Of a stretch of 16,448 nt of DNA, positions 7,829 to 14,898 are shown one piece after another. Source of the stretch: Bacteroidales bacterium UBA4243. Its GTDB lineage: Bacteria > Bacteroidota > Bacteroidia > Bacteroidales > F082. The stretch lies in assembly GCA_002396205.1 (NCBI GenBank), contig DGXB01000010.1:42270-58717 (forward strand). Reading direction: 5' to 3'. The position numbers and the translations under genes were made by a program. Each line of letters opens with the position of its first letter. Position 1 is the first letter of the stretch. A model generated the notes under the pieces. The model searched no databases and had not been told where the DNA came from. It saw only the letters and a program-made list of their open reading frames with translations.

Positions 7829-7881
7829 ATCATTCCCCAACCCTAATCGTCATCCCATCCGAATACGCGCTGAACTCAGGC
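7829..7881 (-). repeat. Right direct repeat: functional 3' end of A2M copy 2
   Basis: The last ~53 bp around the stop of A2M copy 2 match 6182-6234 in the same orientation (49 of 53). Together the two copies bracket the ATPase unit (6235-7828). Here a T in place of C makes TGA one codon earlier than the TAG of the left copy. Confidence 0.8.
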
Positions 7882-10800
7882 GCATACTGGCACTGGATCA
7901 AGGCGTAGCCGTTGTTGAGGTGGCCTTCCTTGGTGACGAACATGCTGTATTCAAGTTGGTGCGTGCCCTTGGGCAGGAACTCAATGAAGAACTCCATGTC
8001 GGTGTCGGTGTTGCTCTGGTAGTAGCTCATGCGGTCGTTGTACTCGTAGTGCGAGATTTGCTCTATCGGCTCGAAACCGGCGGCGCGGAGGTCTTTCACG
8101 AAGACATAGCTCATGTCCTGCTCGTTGGTGAAGGTGATTTTCACGGTCAATTTGTCGCCCACTTTCAAGGCTTGGTTTGTGACAGGAACCAGTTTCTTGC
8201 CTTTTTCATCCACCGTCTCCACAAACAGTTCGCGCTTGATGGTGAAGCCCGCCTCGCTCTGCTTCACTTCGTCGATGGGGACGAAATACTGGCGGAACAG
8301 GCCGCCCCAAACCAAGTGGTTGGTCGGGTTGTTGACGGTGAGTTGGCGCATCTCCGAGGTCACCTCGTCGGCATTCCAGCGGCGTTGGATGAAGCCTGTG
8401 CCGGCCACGCCACCTTCAGTATTAATAGGTGTGTTGCCAAAACGCAGCGTCACTTCCTTGCCTTCGGCAAACCAGTCGCTGCCGCGCATCAGCAGGGCAT
8501 ATATGGCATCTGCGGTGGAGGCGGAGTTTTCCCACATCGTGGTCTGCTTTTGGGTGAGCAGCCACACGCGCAGCTGGTCAATCATCTCTTGGTTCTGGTC
8601 TATCTCGGCAAAGGCCGCCATGATGTTGGCGTGGGTGGCGATGTGCGACTCAAACGAGAAGTATTTCTTCGGCCAGTACATGCCGATTTGCTCGTTCTTC
8701 TGGGCACATTCCTTGAACGACTGTATCATCAGTTTGGCAGTCTTCTCGTTGCCGTTGCGGTAGAGCACCAAGGCACCCTTCGAGCGTTGGTTGAAGTTGA
8801 ACGACGTCCACTCCTTGTCGAGGCTCTTGAGGTAGTAGTCCTTGGCCTTGGCGAAGTCGCGGTCGGAGTTTTGCACCTCAAAGAAACTCAAGGCATAGAG
8901 CTCGTTCAACGTACTGGAGCCGATGGGCCAGTCCTTGCCCTTGCTGTGGGCTTTCATATAGCGGTAGGTCTCGGCCACCTCGTATTCGAGATAACGCACG
9001 GCCTTGTCGCAGATGCTTTGTGCGGTGTTTTGGTCAGCTTGGCTCAGCGACTCCCAAGCGCCCATCTTCTGCAACTTGCCGAAGCCGGCGAGGATGTAGG
9101 TCGAAATGTAGGGACTTTCAGGCATCCCGTCCATCCACGACCAGCCGCCGTTGTATTTCTGTTTCTGCTCGATGAGCTGCAAGGCACGGGTCTGCTGTCC
9201 GCGCAGGTTGTTGATTTCAAATAGGTTGGCGATGCGGCTGCGCTGCTCGGTCTCACTCTTGGCTTCGAGCACCCACGGCGTTTCTTGCAGCATGATGGCC
9301 TTCAAGTCTTGGTCCTTTTCGAGTTGTGAGAGCAGGGCATCGGGCGTCTCGATCTGCCACTTCTTGATGTAGTTCAAGAGGTTCGGGATGTGGTCGGCGA
9401 TGTAGGACGAGAGCGTGTTGGCATAGAACACGTAGAAGGCGGTCTCGGCGCGGTCGGTGCTGACATTGGCCAGGTAAGGCAGGGCCTGCACGGCGTACCA
9501 CACGGGGTTAGTGCTGAAGTTGAGCGTCAGACTATAGTCGCGCTCGTGGCTGTCGGGGTTGGCGATGGCCTCGAAATCAAAGGTTTGCTCAGTCTCGGCC
9601 TTCACGGTGATGGGCAGGGTCTGCGTCATGAAGATTTCGCTGCTCAGCACGGGCAGGAGGTGCTGCTCGGCATCGCTGAACGCACCCGCGTAGGCCGTGA
9701 AGCGGAAGGCCAAGAGGCTAAGGTCGTACTTTCCGGCCACCTTCCAGCGCACTTCCTTGCTGCGACCGGGTTGGATGGTCTCCATCGGTATCGTGGCATC
9801 GGAAACAATCAGGTTGACGGGTTGCATCGTGCCTGCATCAAAGATTTCGAGTTTCGCCTTGGGCGCAACGGGTTCGTCGCCCGTGTTGATGACGTTGGCC
9901 ACGAACCACAGCTCGTCGTTGTCGTACATATAGCGCGGCATGTCGGCCATGATCATCACGGGTTTTGAGGAGGTGAAAGTATAGTCTTTACTACCCGTTT
10001 TGCGGTCCTTGGTGTAGGCCAGCAGCATCAGGCGCCAGCGCGTGAGGGCGTCGGGCATGGTGAAGCTGAAGGTCGCGTTGCCGTCGGCATTGGTGCGCAG
10101 TTGCGGGAAGAAGAAGGCCGTCTCGTTGAAGTTCTCGCGGAGAGTGGGTTCGGCTTCGGGTTTTTCTGCTGATTGCTTGTCCTGTTTGTCTAACTCAGCG
10201 ATTTCTTCCGGAGTCAACTTTCTAAATATAGGCTGCTCTAACACTTCTTCCTCTTCAATCTCAACTGCACCATCGGCTGCGACGGAATTCTTTTCCAACA
10301 CCGCTCCAGTCATCATAGGTACTGATTCCTCAACATAATCATACATCACACGCCCACTTTTTCTATAACGGCGCGTGCCGAATCCATATCCGAAATCGAA
10401 GAACGGCGCATCGGAAGGCAGGCTGAAGTTGAAGAGTTCGGCAAAGCTGAAAGAGCCGAGATAGGTGGACGACGAACTAAAAAGGATGCCATCATCACAA
10501 CCAAAGAAAACGGTACCACCCACGGTGGAGGGCGACATGTTGAAACTCCAATAATGACTTTCAAACTCGTCCAATGAGGCATCATACATTCCCGCCAATA
10601 AGGCGGCTTCCAGAGGCTTGTCTTTGTAGTCGCGGACGGTCACTTCCCAAGTCTCTTCAGCACCGGGACTGAGTTTGTCGCGCATGGTGGCCAATTTCAC
10701 ATCTAAATCATAGTTGTCAAAAGGCACGGAAACACGCAAAGTTTTCCTATTGATGGTGTTCTCCTTAACGAAGACATAGCGCCAACTGAGGCCACCACGG

Positions 10801-13800
10801 TCTTGTTCGGTCACCTTATAAGTAAAGGTATGCACCGCATTGCTGAGGGTGATTTTCTTGTCCAAGCGGACCTCATCGCCGAGGAGCAGCTGCACCCAAA
10901 CCTCCACTGCTTTGGCCGAAGTGCCGAGGCTGAGTTGGATTTCGTCGCCAGGATGGGCCGTCGATTTGTCCAAATGATTCCATTCCATCGTGGTGAAAGG
11001 CATCTGCTTGGAGCCGTTTTCAAACACGGTGAACTGTTGCGAGGTCATCGCCAACGGGTCATCGAGACTCTTAAGTTCCACGATGTATTTTCCGGGTTCG
11101 AGGGCCTTGCCTTCGTAGAACTTGGCCTTGTCGTCAACGCTAATTGTGGCATCATCGACCAGAGTCTTGTTTTGCTTGTCGTAGAAACCGTATTCCGGGA
11201 ACAATCTCGCCAATTCCTCATCGCTCAGCAACTGCCTGTCAAGCGTTTCACGCTCTCCCATCGCCTCGAAGTAGTTGATTTTCTTGCTATTCTCAACGCG
11301 GTAAATCTTCCGCGCAATGCGGCTTTTGGCGGGCTGCCAGCTGAGGTTGCTCACCGTGATTTGGTACTTGCCCATCTCGGATTTCTCGACTTCGGAAGGC
11401 AAATCCGTGCTGATGGCGATTTCGTTGTAACCGGCGCGGATACTGTAGGTGTCGGTGTGGGTCTCGCCTTGCTTGCTCGTTGCGGTCACTTCGATTTCGT
11501 AAGTGAACATCGGTTGTTTTTCAGGCGCGATGCTCAACGAGGGCTTCAGGTTGAAGGTGACGGCGAACTTGCCGCTTTCGTCGGTGCGGCCCTTGCCGAA
11601 GGTGATTTGCTCGTCCTCGACGGTCGGGTACCACCACCACCAGCACCGCCACGGGAACGAGGTCTTGCGCACGACGCGGTACGAATATTCCACATCATCC
11701 AAGCCGAAACCTGCGTATGCTTTCACGTCGCCACGCACCGTAACCTCTTGGTTGAGTTTGTATTGCTCTTTCGGGCGCTCAAAGTTGACTTCGAAGGTCG
11801 GGCGCTTGTATTCCTCCACGCGGATAGTGGTGTTGCCGTGGTTCGCATTAAGGCGGAACACGCCATTCAGTCGGTCGGTGGGAATGACGAACGAGCCGCT
11901 GAACGACCCGTATTCATCGGTGGTGAACTTGGCCGAGACAATCTCTTGCCAGTTGGCGTCGCGGAAGGAAACGTTTTCGGAATAACCATTCACGAGGCTC
12001 AAATTTTCGCCCTGACTGCGCGTCACAATGCCTTGAAAATAAACGGTCTGCCCGGGACGATAGATGGCGCGGTCGGTGAAGAGCTTGGTCTCGAAACGCT
12101 CGTCCGTGTTCTGGTAACGCGCGTTGAGGTAGTAACTGTTGTTCGACAGCAAGTTGTCGTCGCCCTTGCGCAGGTTGATGTAGAACGAGTTGTCGCTCTT
12201 TTTCGACAGTTTCACGATGCCGTTGCGGTCGGTCTTGGGCGTTTCGATGATGATGGTCTTGTATTCGCGGGCTTTGTAGTCCCATTCGCTGCGCCACACT
12301 TCCACAGTCACGCCTTCCACGGTTTTCCCCGTTTTGCGGTCGACGACGGTGACGGTCATCTTGTCGCCATTCTGGTCGGTGATGTAGCCGAGTCCCGACA
12401 CTTGGAAGGTGAGCGTCAGGGTTTTATCCTCGTCTTTCGTGCCTTTTTCGGTGCTGGCCATGAGGTAGTAGATGCCCTTGTCCAAAGCAGGCAGGGCAAT
12501 CAAAGTGGAGTGCTCGCGATAGTCTGTTTCGGCAGTCAAAGTGAGGGTTTGTTCGGCAATGGCGGTTTTTCTGTTCAATGCCTTGAGCAAATCCTCTTTG
12601 TTCAGGCGGTCAAATTCGGCCAACTCCTTCTCGCTGACCTTCACTATCTTATAATAAGGTGCGGTCACGTTTCGGTATTCGAGTACGGCAGGAATGGCCT
12701 CGTTGGGCAGCTGCACCGAGTTGAGGGTGATGTCGATTTGTGGCTCCTCGATGCGTTTGATGATGCCTTGGCAGTTCTTCGCGCCCTTCGATTTTGGGAA
12801 CTTGGCGATGGCTTCCTCGCACATCGCCTTAGCTTTCTTGTAGTTGTCGAAATAGGTGCTGTCGCTGCGGTTGTTCTCGTACTGGTTCATCAGGTTGCGG
12901 GCAATCAGCGAAGTGATTTCGGCGGAAAGTGGATTGTTTTCGTGTTGGGCTTTCAGGTTTTCCATCGCGGCTTGGTATTGCTCATCCTTCCCCAAAATGG
13001 AATTGACGAAGCCAAAACGCTTGAAGTCGTTGTAAATCAACACATCCTCGTTGTTGTTCTTCAAGTTAAAGCCAATCAGTTCTTGGTAGATTTTCAGGCA
13101 TTTCGTAAGCGGATTGTCGCTTGTGCCAAGGTCGGCTTTCACGAACTCCTTGGCGGGCAGCCACCATTTTTCGGTGTCGCCTTCGGCTTGGTCGGCGTTG
13201 GCTTCACCTTGATAGTAATTTGCCACGCGGTGGAACATGAACTCGAACAGCGAGGCCTCGTATTCAAGGTATTCCTCGTTGTTGTTCTTGTTCTCGTAAA
13301 GCACCATAAAGTCCTGGGTCTTGGCCTTTTTCAGTGCGTCAACGGGCTTCAAGGCTTCGCCATAATGCTGGTTGATGCGTGTTTTGAAGCTCTCCTTGTC
13401 CCAATATTTCATCTCCACCTTCGAGAGGTCGCCGCCCTCGATGGGCAGGTTCTCGCTGATGCGCCAGTCGTTTTCGTCCAAATAGTTGGCGTAAGCTTTA
13501 GCGAGTTCCTCATGCAGCAAGGCGTCGTGAACTTCGTCCAGCTGCCCCACTTTCGTCTCAAGGTATTGGATGAAAGCCTGTTGCGCGTCGTCCTCCACGG
13601 TAAACTGCATAATGTTTTGCCGATAGAGGTAGGTCTTCAGCTGTTGGGTCTGGTTTTTGTCCTTAGTCGCCTGTTTTTCAATGGCATTAAGTTCCTTCTC
13701 TGCCGATTCGGGCAGGTTCTTTTCGAGGTTTTCCTTTACTTTTTTCCACATATCCTTATAGTCGTTTGTTGGCGATTTGAATCCGAGGAGGCCAAAGGCG

Positions 13801-13841
13801 GCCACGGCCACTGTTGCGATGATGATGCTGGCGTGTTTCAT
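7830..13841 (-). CDS. Alpha-2-macroglobulin family protein, copy 2 (complete)
   Basis: This 2003-aa paralogue of copy 1 starts MKHASIIIATVAVAAFGLLGF, a hydrophobic N-terminus that could be a Sec signal or an anchor; no lipobox cysteine is seen. A helical TPR-like region (~25-330) follows, then macroglobulin-type domains with MG2 signature DRAIYRPGQTVYFQG (~588-605). An acidic linker (EIEEEEVLEQ..PEAEP, ~1180-1230) leads to the A2M core NFNETAFFFPQL..MPDALTRW (~1234 on) and the helical domain with YNGGWSWMDG (~1562). The C-terminal receptor-binding-like domain is ~1860-1990. The thioester CxEQ site is RAET (1464-1467), so no thioester can form, as is known for YfaS-like members. A role as periplasmic protease trap or envelope protein is inferred. 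It lacks the carboxypeptidase-regulatory insert of copy 1. It ends 7 bp from the ATPase stop with no visible terminator between, so transcripts may overlap. Its promoter is divergent from the polyprenyl synthetase gene. Confidence 0.95.
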   Translation of the reverse strand: MKHASIIIATVAVAAFGLLGFKSPTNDYKDMWKKVKENLEKNLPESAEKELNAIEKQATKDKNQTQQLKTYLYRQNIMQFTVEDDAQQAFIQYLETKVGQLDEVHDALLHEELAKAYANYLDENDWRISENLPIEGGDLSKVEMKYWDKESFKTRINQHYGEALKPVDALKKAKTQDFMVLYENKNNNEEYLEYEASLFEFMFHRVANYYQGEANADQAEGDTEKWWLPAKEFVKADLGTSDNPLTKCLKIYQELIGFNLKNNNEDVLIYNDFKRFGFVNSILGKDEQYQAAMENLKAQHENNPLSAEITSLIARNLMNQYENNRSDSTYFDNYKKAKAMCEEAIAKFPKSKGAKNCQGIIKRIEEPQIDITLNSVQLPNEAIPAVLEYRNVTAPYYKIVKVSEKELAEFDRLNKEDLLKALNRKTAIAEQTLTLTAETDYREHSTLIALPALDKGIYYLMASTEKGTKDEDKTLTLTFQVSGLGYITDQNGDKMTVTVVDRKTGKTVEGVTVEVWRSEWDYKAREYKTIIIETPKTDRNGIVKLSKKSDNSFYINLRKGDDNLLSNNSYYLNARYQNTDERFETKLFTDRAIYRPGQTVYFQGIVTRSQGENLSLVNGYSENVSFRDANWQEIVSAKFTTDEYGSFSGSFVIPTDRLNGVFRLNANHGNTTIRVEEYKRPTFEVNFERPKEQYKLNQEVTVRGDVKAYAGFGLDDVEYSYRVVRKTSFPWRCWWWWYPTVEDEQITFGKGRTDESGKFAVTFNLKPSLSIAPEKQPMFTYEIEVTATSKQGETHTDTYSIRAGYNEIAISTDLPSEVEKSEMGKYQITVSNLSWQPAKSRIARKIYRVENSKKINYFEAMGERETLDRQLLSDEELARLFPEYGFYDKQNKTLVDDATISVDDKAKFYEGKALEPGKYIVELKSLDDPLAMTSQQFTVFENGSKQMPFTTMEWNHLDKSTAHPGDEIQLSLGTSAKAVEVWVQLLLGDEVRLDKKITLSNAVHTFTYKVTEQDRGGLSWRYVFVKENTINRKTLRVSVPFDNYDLDVKLATMRDKLSPGAEETWEVTVRDYKDKPLEAALLAGMYDASLDEFESHYWSFNMSPSTVGGTVFFGCDDGILFSSSSTYLGSFSFAELFNFSLPSDAPFFDFGYGFGTRRYRKSGRVMYDYVEESVPMMTGAVLEKNSVAADGAVEIEEEEVLEQPIFRKLTPEEIAELDKQDKQSAEKPEAEPTLRENFNETAFFFPQLRTNADGNATFSFTMPDALTRWRLMLLAYTKDRKTGSKDYTFTSSKPVMIMADMPRYMYDNDELWFVANVINTGDEPVAPKAKLEIFDAGTMQPVNLIVSDATIPMETIQPGRSKEVRWKVAGKYDLSLLAFRFTAYAGAFSDAEQHLLPVLSSEIFMTQTLPITVKAETEQTFDFEAIANPDSHERDYSLTLNFSTNPVWYAVQALPYLANVSTDRAETAFYVFYANTLSSYIADHIPNLLNYIKKWQIETPDALLSQLEKDQDLKAIMLQETPWVLEAKSETEQRSRIANLFEINNLRGQQTRALQLIEQKQKYNGGWSWMDGMPESPYISTYILAGFGKLQKMGAWESLSQADQNTAQSICDKAVRYLEYEVAETYRYMKAHSKGKDWPIGSSTLNELYALSFFEVQNSDRDFAKAKDYYLKSLDKEWTSFNFNQRSKGALVLYRNGNEKTAKLMIQSFKECAQKNEQIGMYWPKKYFSFESHIATHANIMAAFAEIDQNQEMIDQLRVWLLTQKQTTMWENSASTADAIYALLMRGSDWFAEGKEVTLRFGNTPINTEGGVAGTGFIQRRWNADEVTSEMRQLTVNNPTNHLVWGGLFRQYFVPIDEVKQSEAGFTIKRELFVETVDEKGKKLVPVTNQALKVGDKLTVKITFTNEQDMSYVFVKDLRAAGFEPIEQISHYEYNDRMSYYQSNTDTDMEFFIEFLPKGTHQLEYSMFVTKEGHLNNGYALIQCQYAPEFSAYSDGMTIRVGE
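9441..9452 (-). other. Lost thioester site RAET of A2M copy 2
   Basis: Aligned with CAEN of copy 1 and CxEQ of thioester A2Ms, in the context YLANVSTDRAETAFYVFYAN. The cysteine is arginine and the glutamine is threonine, so the thioester bond is impossible. Confidence 0.75.
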
Positions 13842-13862
13842 GGCATGTTGAAGTGTTGGTTG

Positions 13863-13878
13863 TTTAATTGTTTAATTG
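13863..13878. repeat. Short tandem repeat TTTAATTG x2
   Basis: TTTAATTG occurs twice in direct succession (13863-13870, 13871-13878) in the leader of A2M copy 2, between the palindrome and the ATG. Function unknown; it may simply be an unstructured A/T-rich leader favourable for initiation. Confidence 0.5.
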
Positions 13879-13944
13879 ACTGCGAGACGCGGGACTGCGA
13901 GACGCGAGGCTTTGTCCCGTAGTCTCGTGTCCCGTAGTCTCGTG
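13878..13944. repeat. Palindrome of paired 15-bp tandem repeats in the A2M copy 2 leader
   Basis: Left arm: GACTGCGAGACGCGG and GACTGCGAGACGCGA in tandem (13878-13892, 13893-13907). Right arm: GTCCCGTAGTCTCGT twice (13914-13928, 13929-13943). The right arm is largely the reverse complement of the left, so CGAGAC and CGGGAC blocks pair with GTCTCG and GTCCCG. It lies downstream of the A2M copy 2 promoter, so the mRNA leader would fold into a long GC-rich stem. It is far richer in G+C than its flanks. Confidence 0.75.
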
Positions 13945-13955
13945 TCAACAAAACG

Positions 13956-13963
13956 CAAAAATA
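13956..13963 (-). promoter_or_regulatory. Promoter -7 box of A2M copy 2
   Basis: Read on the minus strand this is TATTTTTG followed by CG, matching TAnnTTTG. It predicts a start near 13950 and a leader of about 110 nt that contains the whole tandem-repeat palindrome. No -33 box is at clearly correct spacing. Confidence 0.55.
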
Positions 13964-13986
13964 GCAAATATCGTGCAAATTATTTC

Positions 13987-13994
13987 TATTTTTG
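13987..13994 (+). promoter_or_regulatory. Promoter -7 box of the polyprenyl synthetase gene
   Basis: TATTTTTG followed by CAGCC, the same form as at the ATPase and ileS genes. It is only 5 nt before the GTG at 14000, which would give an almost leaderless mRNA. Either that is real, or translation begins at a later codon (TTG 14009 or ATG 14042), or the box is not used. Confidence 0.45.
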
Positions 13995-13999
13995 CAGCC

Positions 14000-14830
14000 G
14001 TGAAATTTTTGGAGCAAATCATATCGCCCATCGCCACTGAAATGGCAAGGTTCGAAGCCTTCTTTGCACAGACGCTGAAGGCCGACACCGAGCCGATGGA
14101 CAGCATCATGCGCTATGCGCTCGAAACCAAGGGCAAGCGCCTGCGGCCCATCTTGGTGCTGCTTGGAGCGAAGCTCTTTGGCGAAGTCAACGAACTGACG
14201 CTGCGTGCCGCCACCTTCGCGGAGATGGTGCACACAGCCACGCTCATCCACGACGACGTGGTGGACAACGACGACCGCCGGCGCGGCCACGCCTCGGTGA
14301 AGGCACGGTTCGGCAACCTGTCGGCGGTGCTGGCCGGCGACTATCTTTTGGCCAAGGCTATGCTGCTCCTTGCCAACGACACCACCATCCTCAACGAGAT
14401 GCTGCGCACCACCGCCGCCATGAGCGAAGGGGAATTGATGCAGGGGGCGGTAGGGCTGTCTTACCACGGCAGCCGCAATGACAATCCCAATGAAAGCGGC
14501 TGCCACGATGTGACAGCCCTACAGACCGATTACCTCGACATCATCACGCGAAAAACCGCCATGCTGATGCGTTCATGCTGTGCAGCAGGCGCCCTGTCGG
14601 TGGGGGCAACACAAGAGCAGCTACAACAAATTTCGGATTTCGGCCTCAATTTCGGCATCCTCTTCCAGCTGCGCGACGACATGCTCGACAGCGAAAACAC
14701 AGAAATGGCGCAAGCCTTATTGCCAGTGTATTACAATAAGGCCTTGGCAACATTGGAAGTCTTCCCACCTTCGGAAATCACCGCTACCCTTCGTGATTTA
14801 ACCGTTTTCTGCGCCGAGCGAAATGGATAA
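14000..14830 (+). CDS. Polyprenyl synthetase (trans-isoprenyl diphosphate synthase), short form
   Basis: It should condense isopentenyl diphosphate onto an allylic diphosphate to build a polyprenyl chain (quinone side chain or similar). From the GTG it is 276 aa, against about 320-325 for usual homologues. Visible motifs: KGKRLRP (44-50), first aspartate-rich motif HDDVVDND (84-91), GDYLLAKA (113-120), and second motif QLRDDMLD (223-230). Two oddities stand out. About 24 extra residues (~149-174), encoded by a palindromic repeat, sit between SEGELMQ and DYLDIITRKTA. After DDMLD the usual GK..G.D...GK.TLP segment is missing and the protein passes to a C-terminal-type helix (YYNKALATLEVFPPSEI..L). 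Activity is therefore uncertain. The start is ambiguous: FLEQIISPIATEM resembles family N-termini and supports the GTG at 14000; a GTG at 13973 lies upstream of the promoter box. Confidence 0.85.
   Translation: MKFLEQIISPIATEMARFEAFFAQTLKADTEPMDSIMRYALETKGKRLRPILVLLGAKLFGEVNELTLRAATFAEMVHTATLIHDDVVDNDDRRRGHASVKARFGNLSAVLAGDYLLAKAMLLLANDTTILNEMLRTTAAMSEGELMQGAVGLSYHGSRNDNPNESGCHDVTALQTDYLDIITRKTAMLMRSCCAAGALSVGATQEQLQQISDFGLNFGILFQLRDDMLDSENTEMAQALLPVYYNKALATLEVFPPSEITATLRDLTVFCAERNG
14450..14522. repeat. 73-bp palindromic element inserted in frame in polyprenyl synthetase
   Basis: Outer arms GTAGGGCTGTC (14450-14460) and GACAGCCCTAC (14512-14522) are perfect inverted repeats. Inner arms GGCAGCCGC (14468-14476) and GCGGCTGCC (14496-14504) are also perfect, around a 19-bp loop. 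It encodes about 24 residues with no counterpart in the enzyme family, without breaking the frame. A 27-bp copy of its right end lies in ileS. Confidence 0.85.
14714..14742. repeat. Inverted repeat at the shortened C-terminal part of polyprenyl synthetase
   Basis: GCCTTATTG (14714-14722) and CAATAAGGC (14734-14742) are perfect 9-bp arms around 11 bp. It lies inside the gene, where about 50 residues expected after the second aspartate-rich motif are absent. It may mark a deletion junction or a small insertion. Confidence 0.6.
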
Positions 14831-14865
14831 AAACAATTTTTTATCACCCATTCATTAAGATTTCG

Positions 14866-14873
14866 TATTTTTG
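14866..14873 (+). promoter_or_regulatory. Promoter -7 box of ileS
   Basis: TATTTTTG followed by CGC, matching TAnnTTTG, ends 25 nt before the ATG at 14899. It lies in the 68-bp gap after the polyprenyl synthetase stop, so ileS probably has its own promoter. No terminator hairpin is seen in that gap. Confidence 0.6.
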
Positions 14874-14898
14874 CGCTCTAAAAATAGAAATCCATTTT

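Noticed and set aside
7823..7829. Possible terminator between the convergent ATPase and A2M copy 2 genes
   Set aside because: Only 7 bp separate the stops and no stem-loop with a T-run is visible.
10803..13922. Long open frame of 1039 codons on the plus strand, antisense to A2M copy 2
   Set aside because: It is codon-aligned with the real gene and stays open because that gene rarely uses TTA, CTA or TCA codons. The product has no recognisable domain, while the minus strand encodes a clear A2M. Similar plus-strand frames across 7-6075 are explained the same way.
13838..14506. Minus-strand frame of 222 codons covering the start of the polyprenyl synthetase gene
   Set aside because: It opposes a gene with clear aspartate-rich motifs, its product has no known domain, and its end runs through the repeat palindrome.
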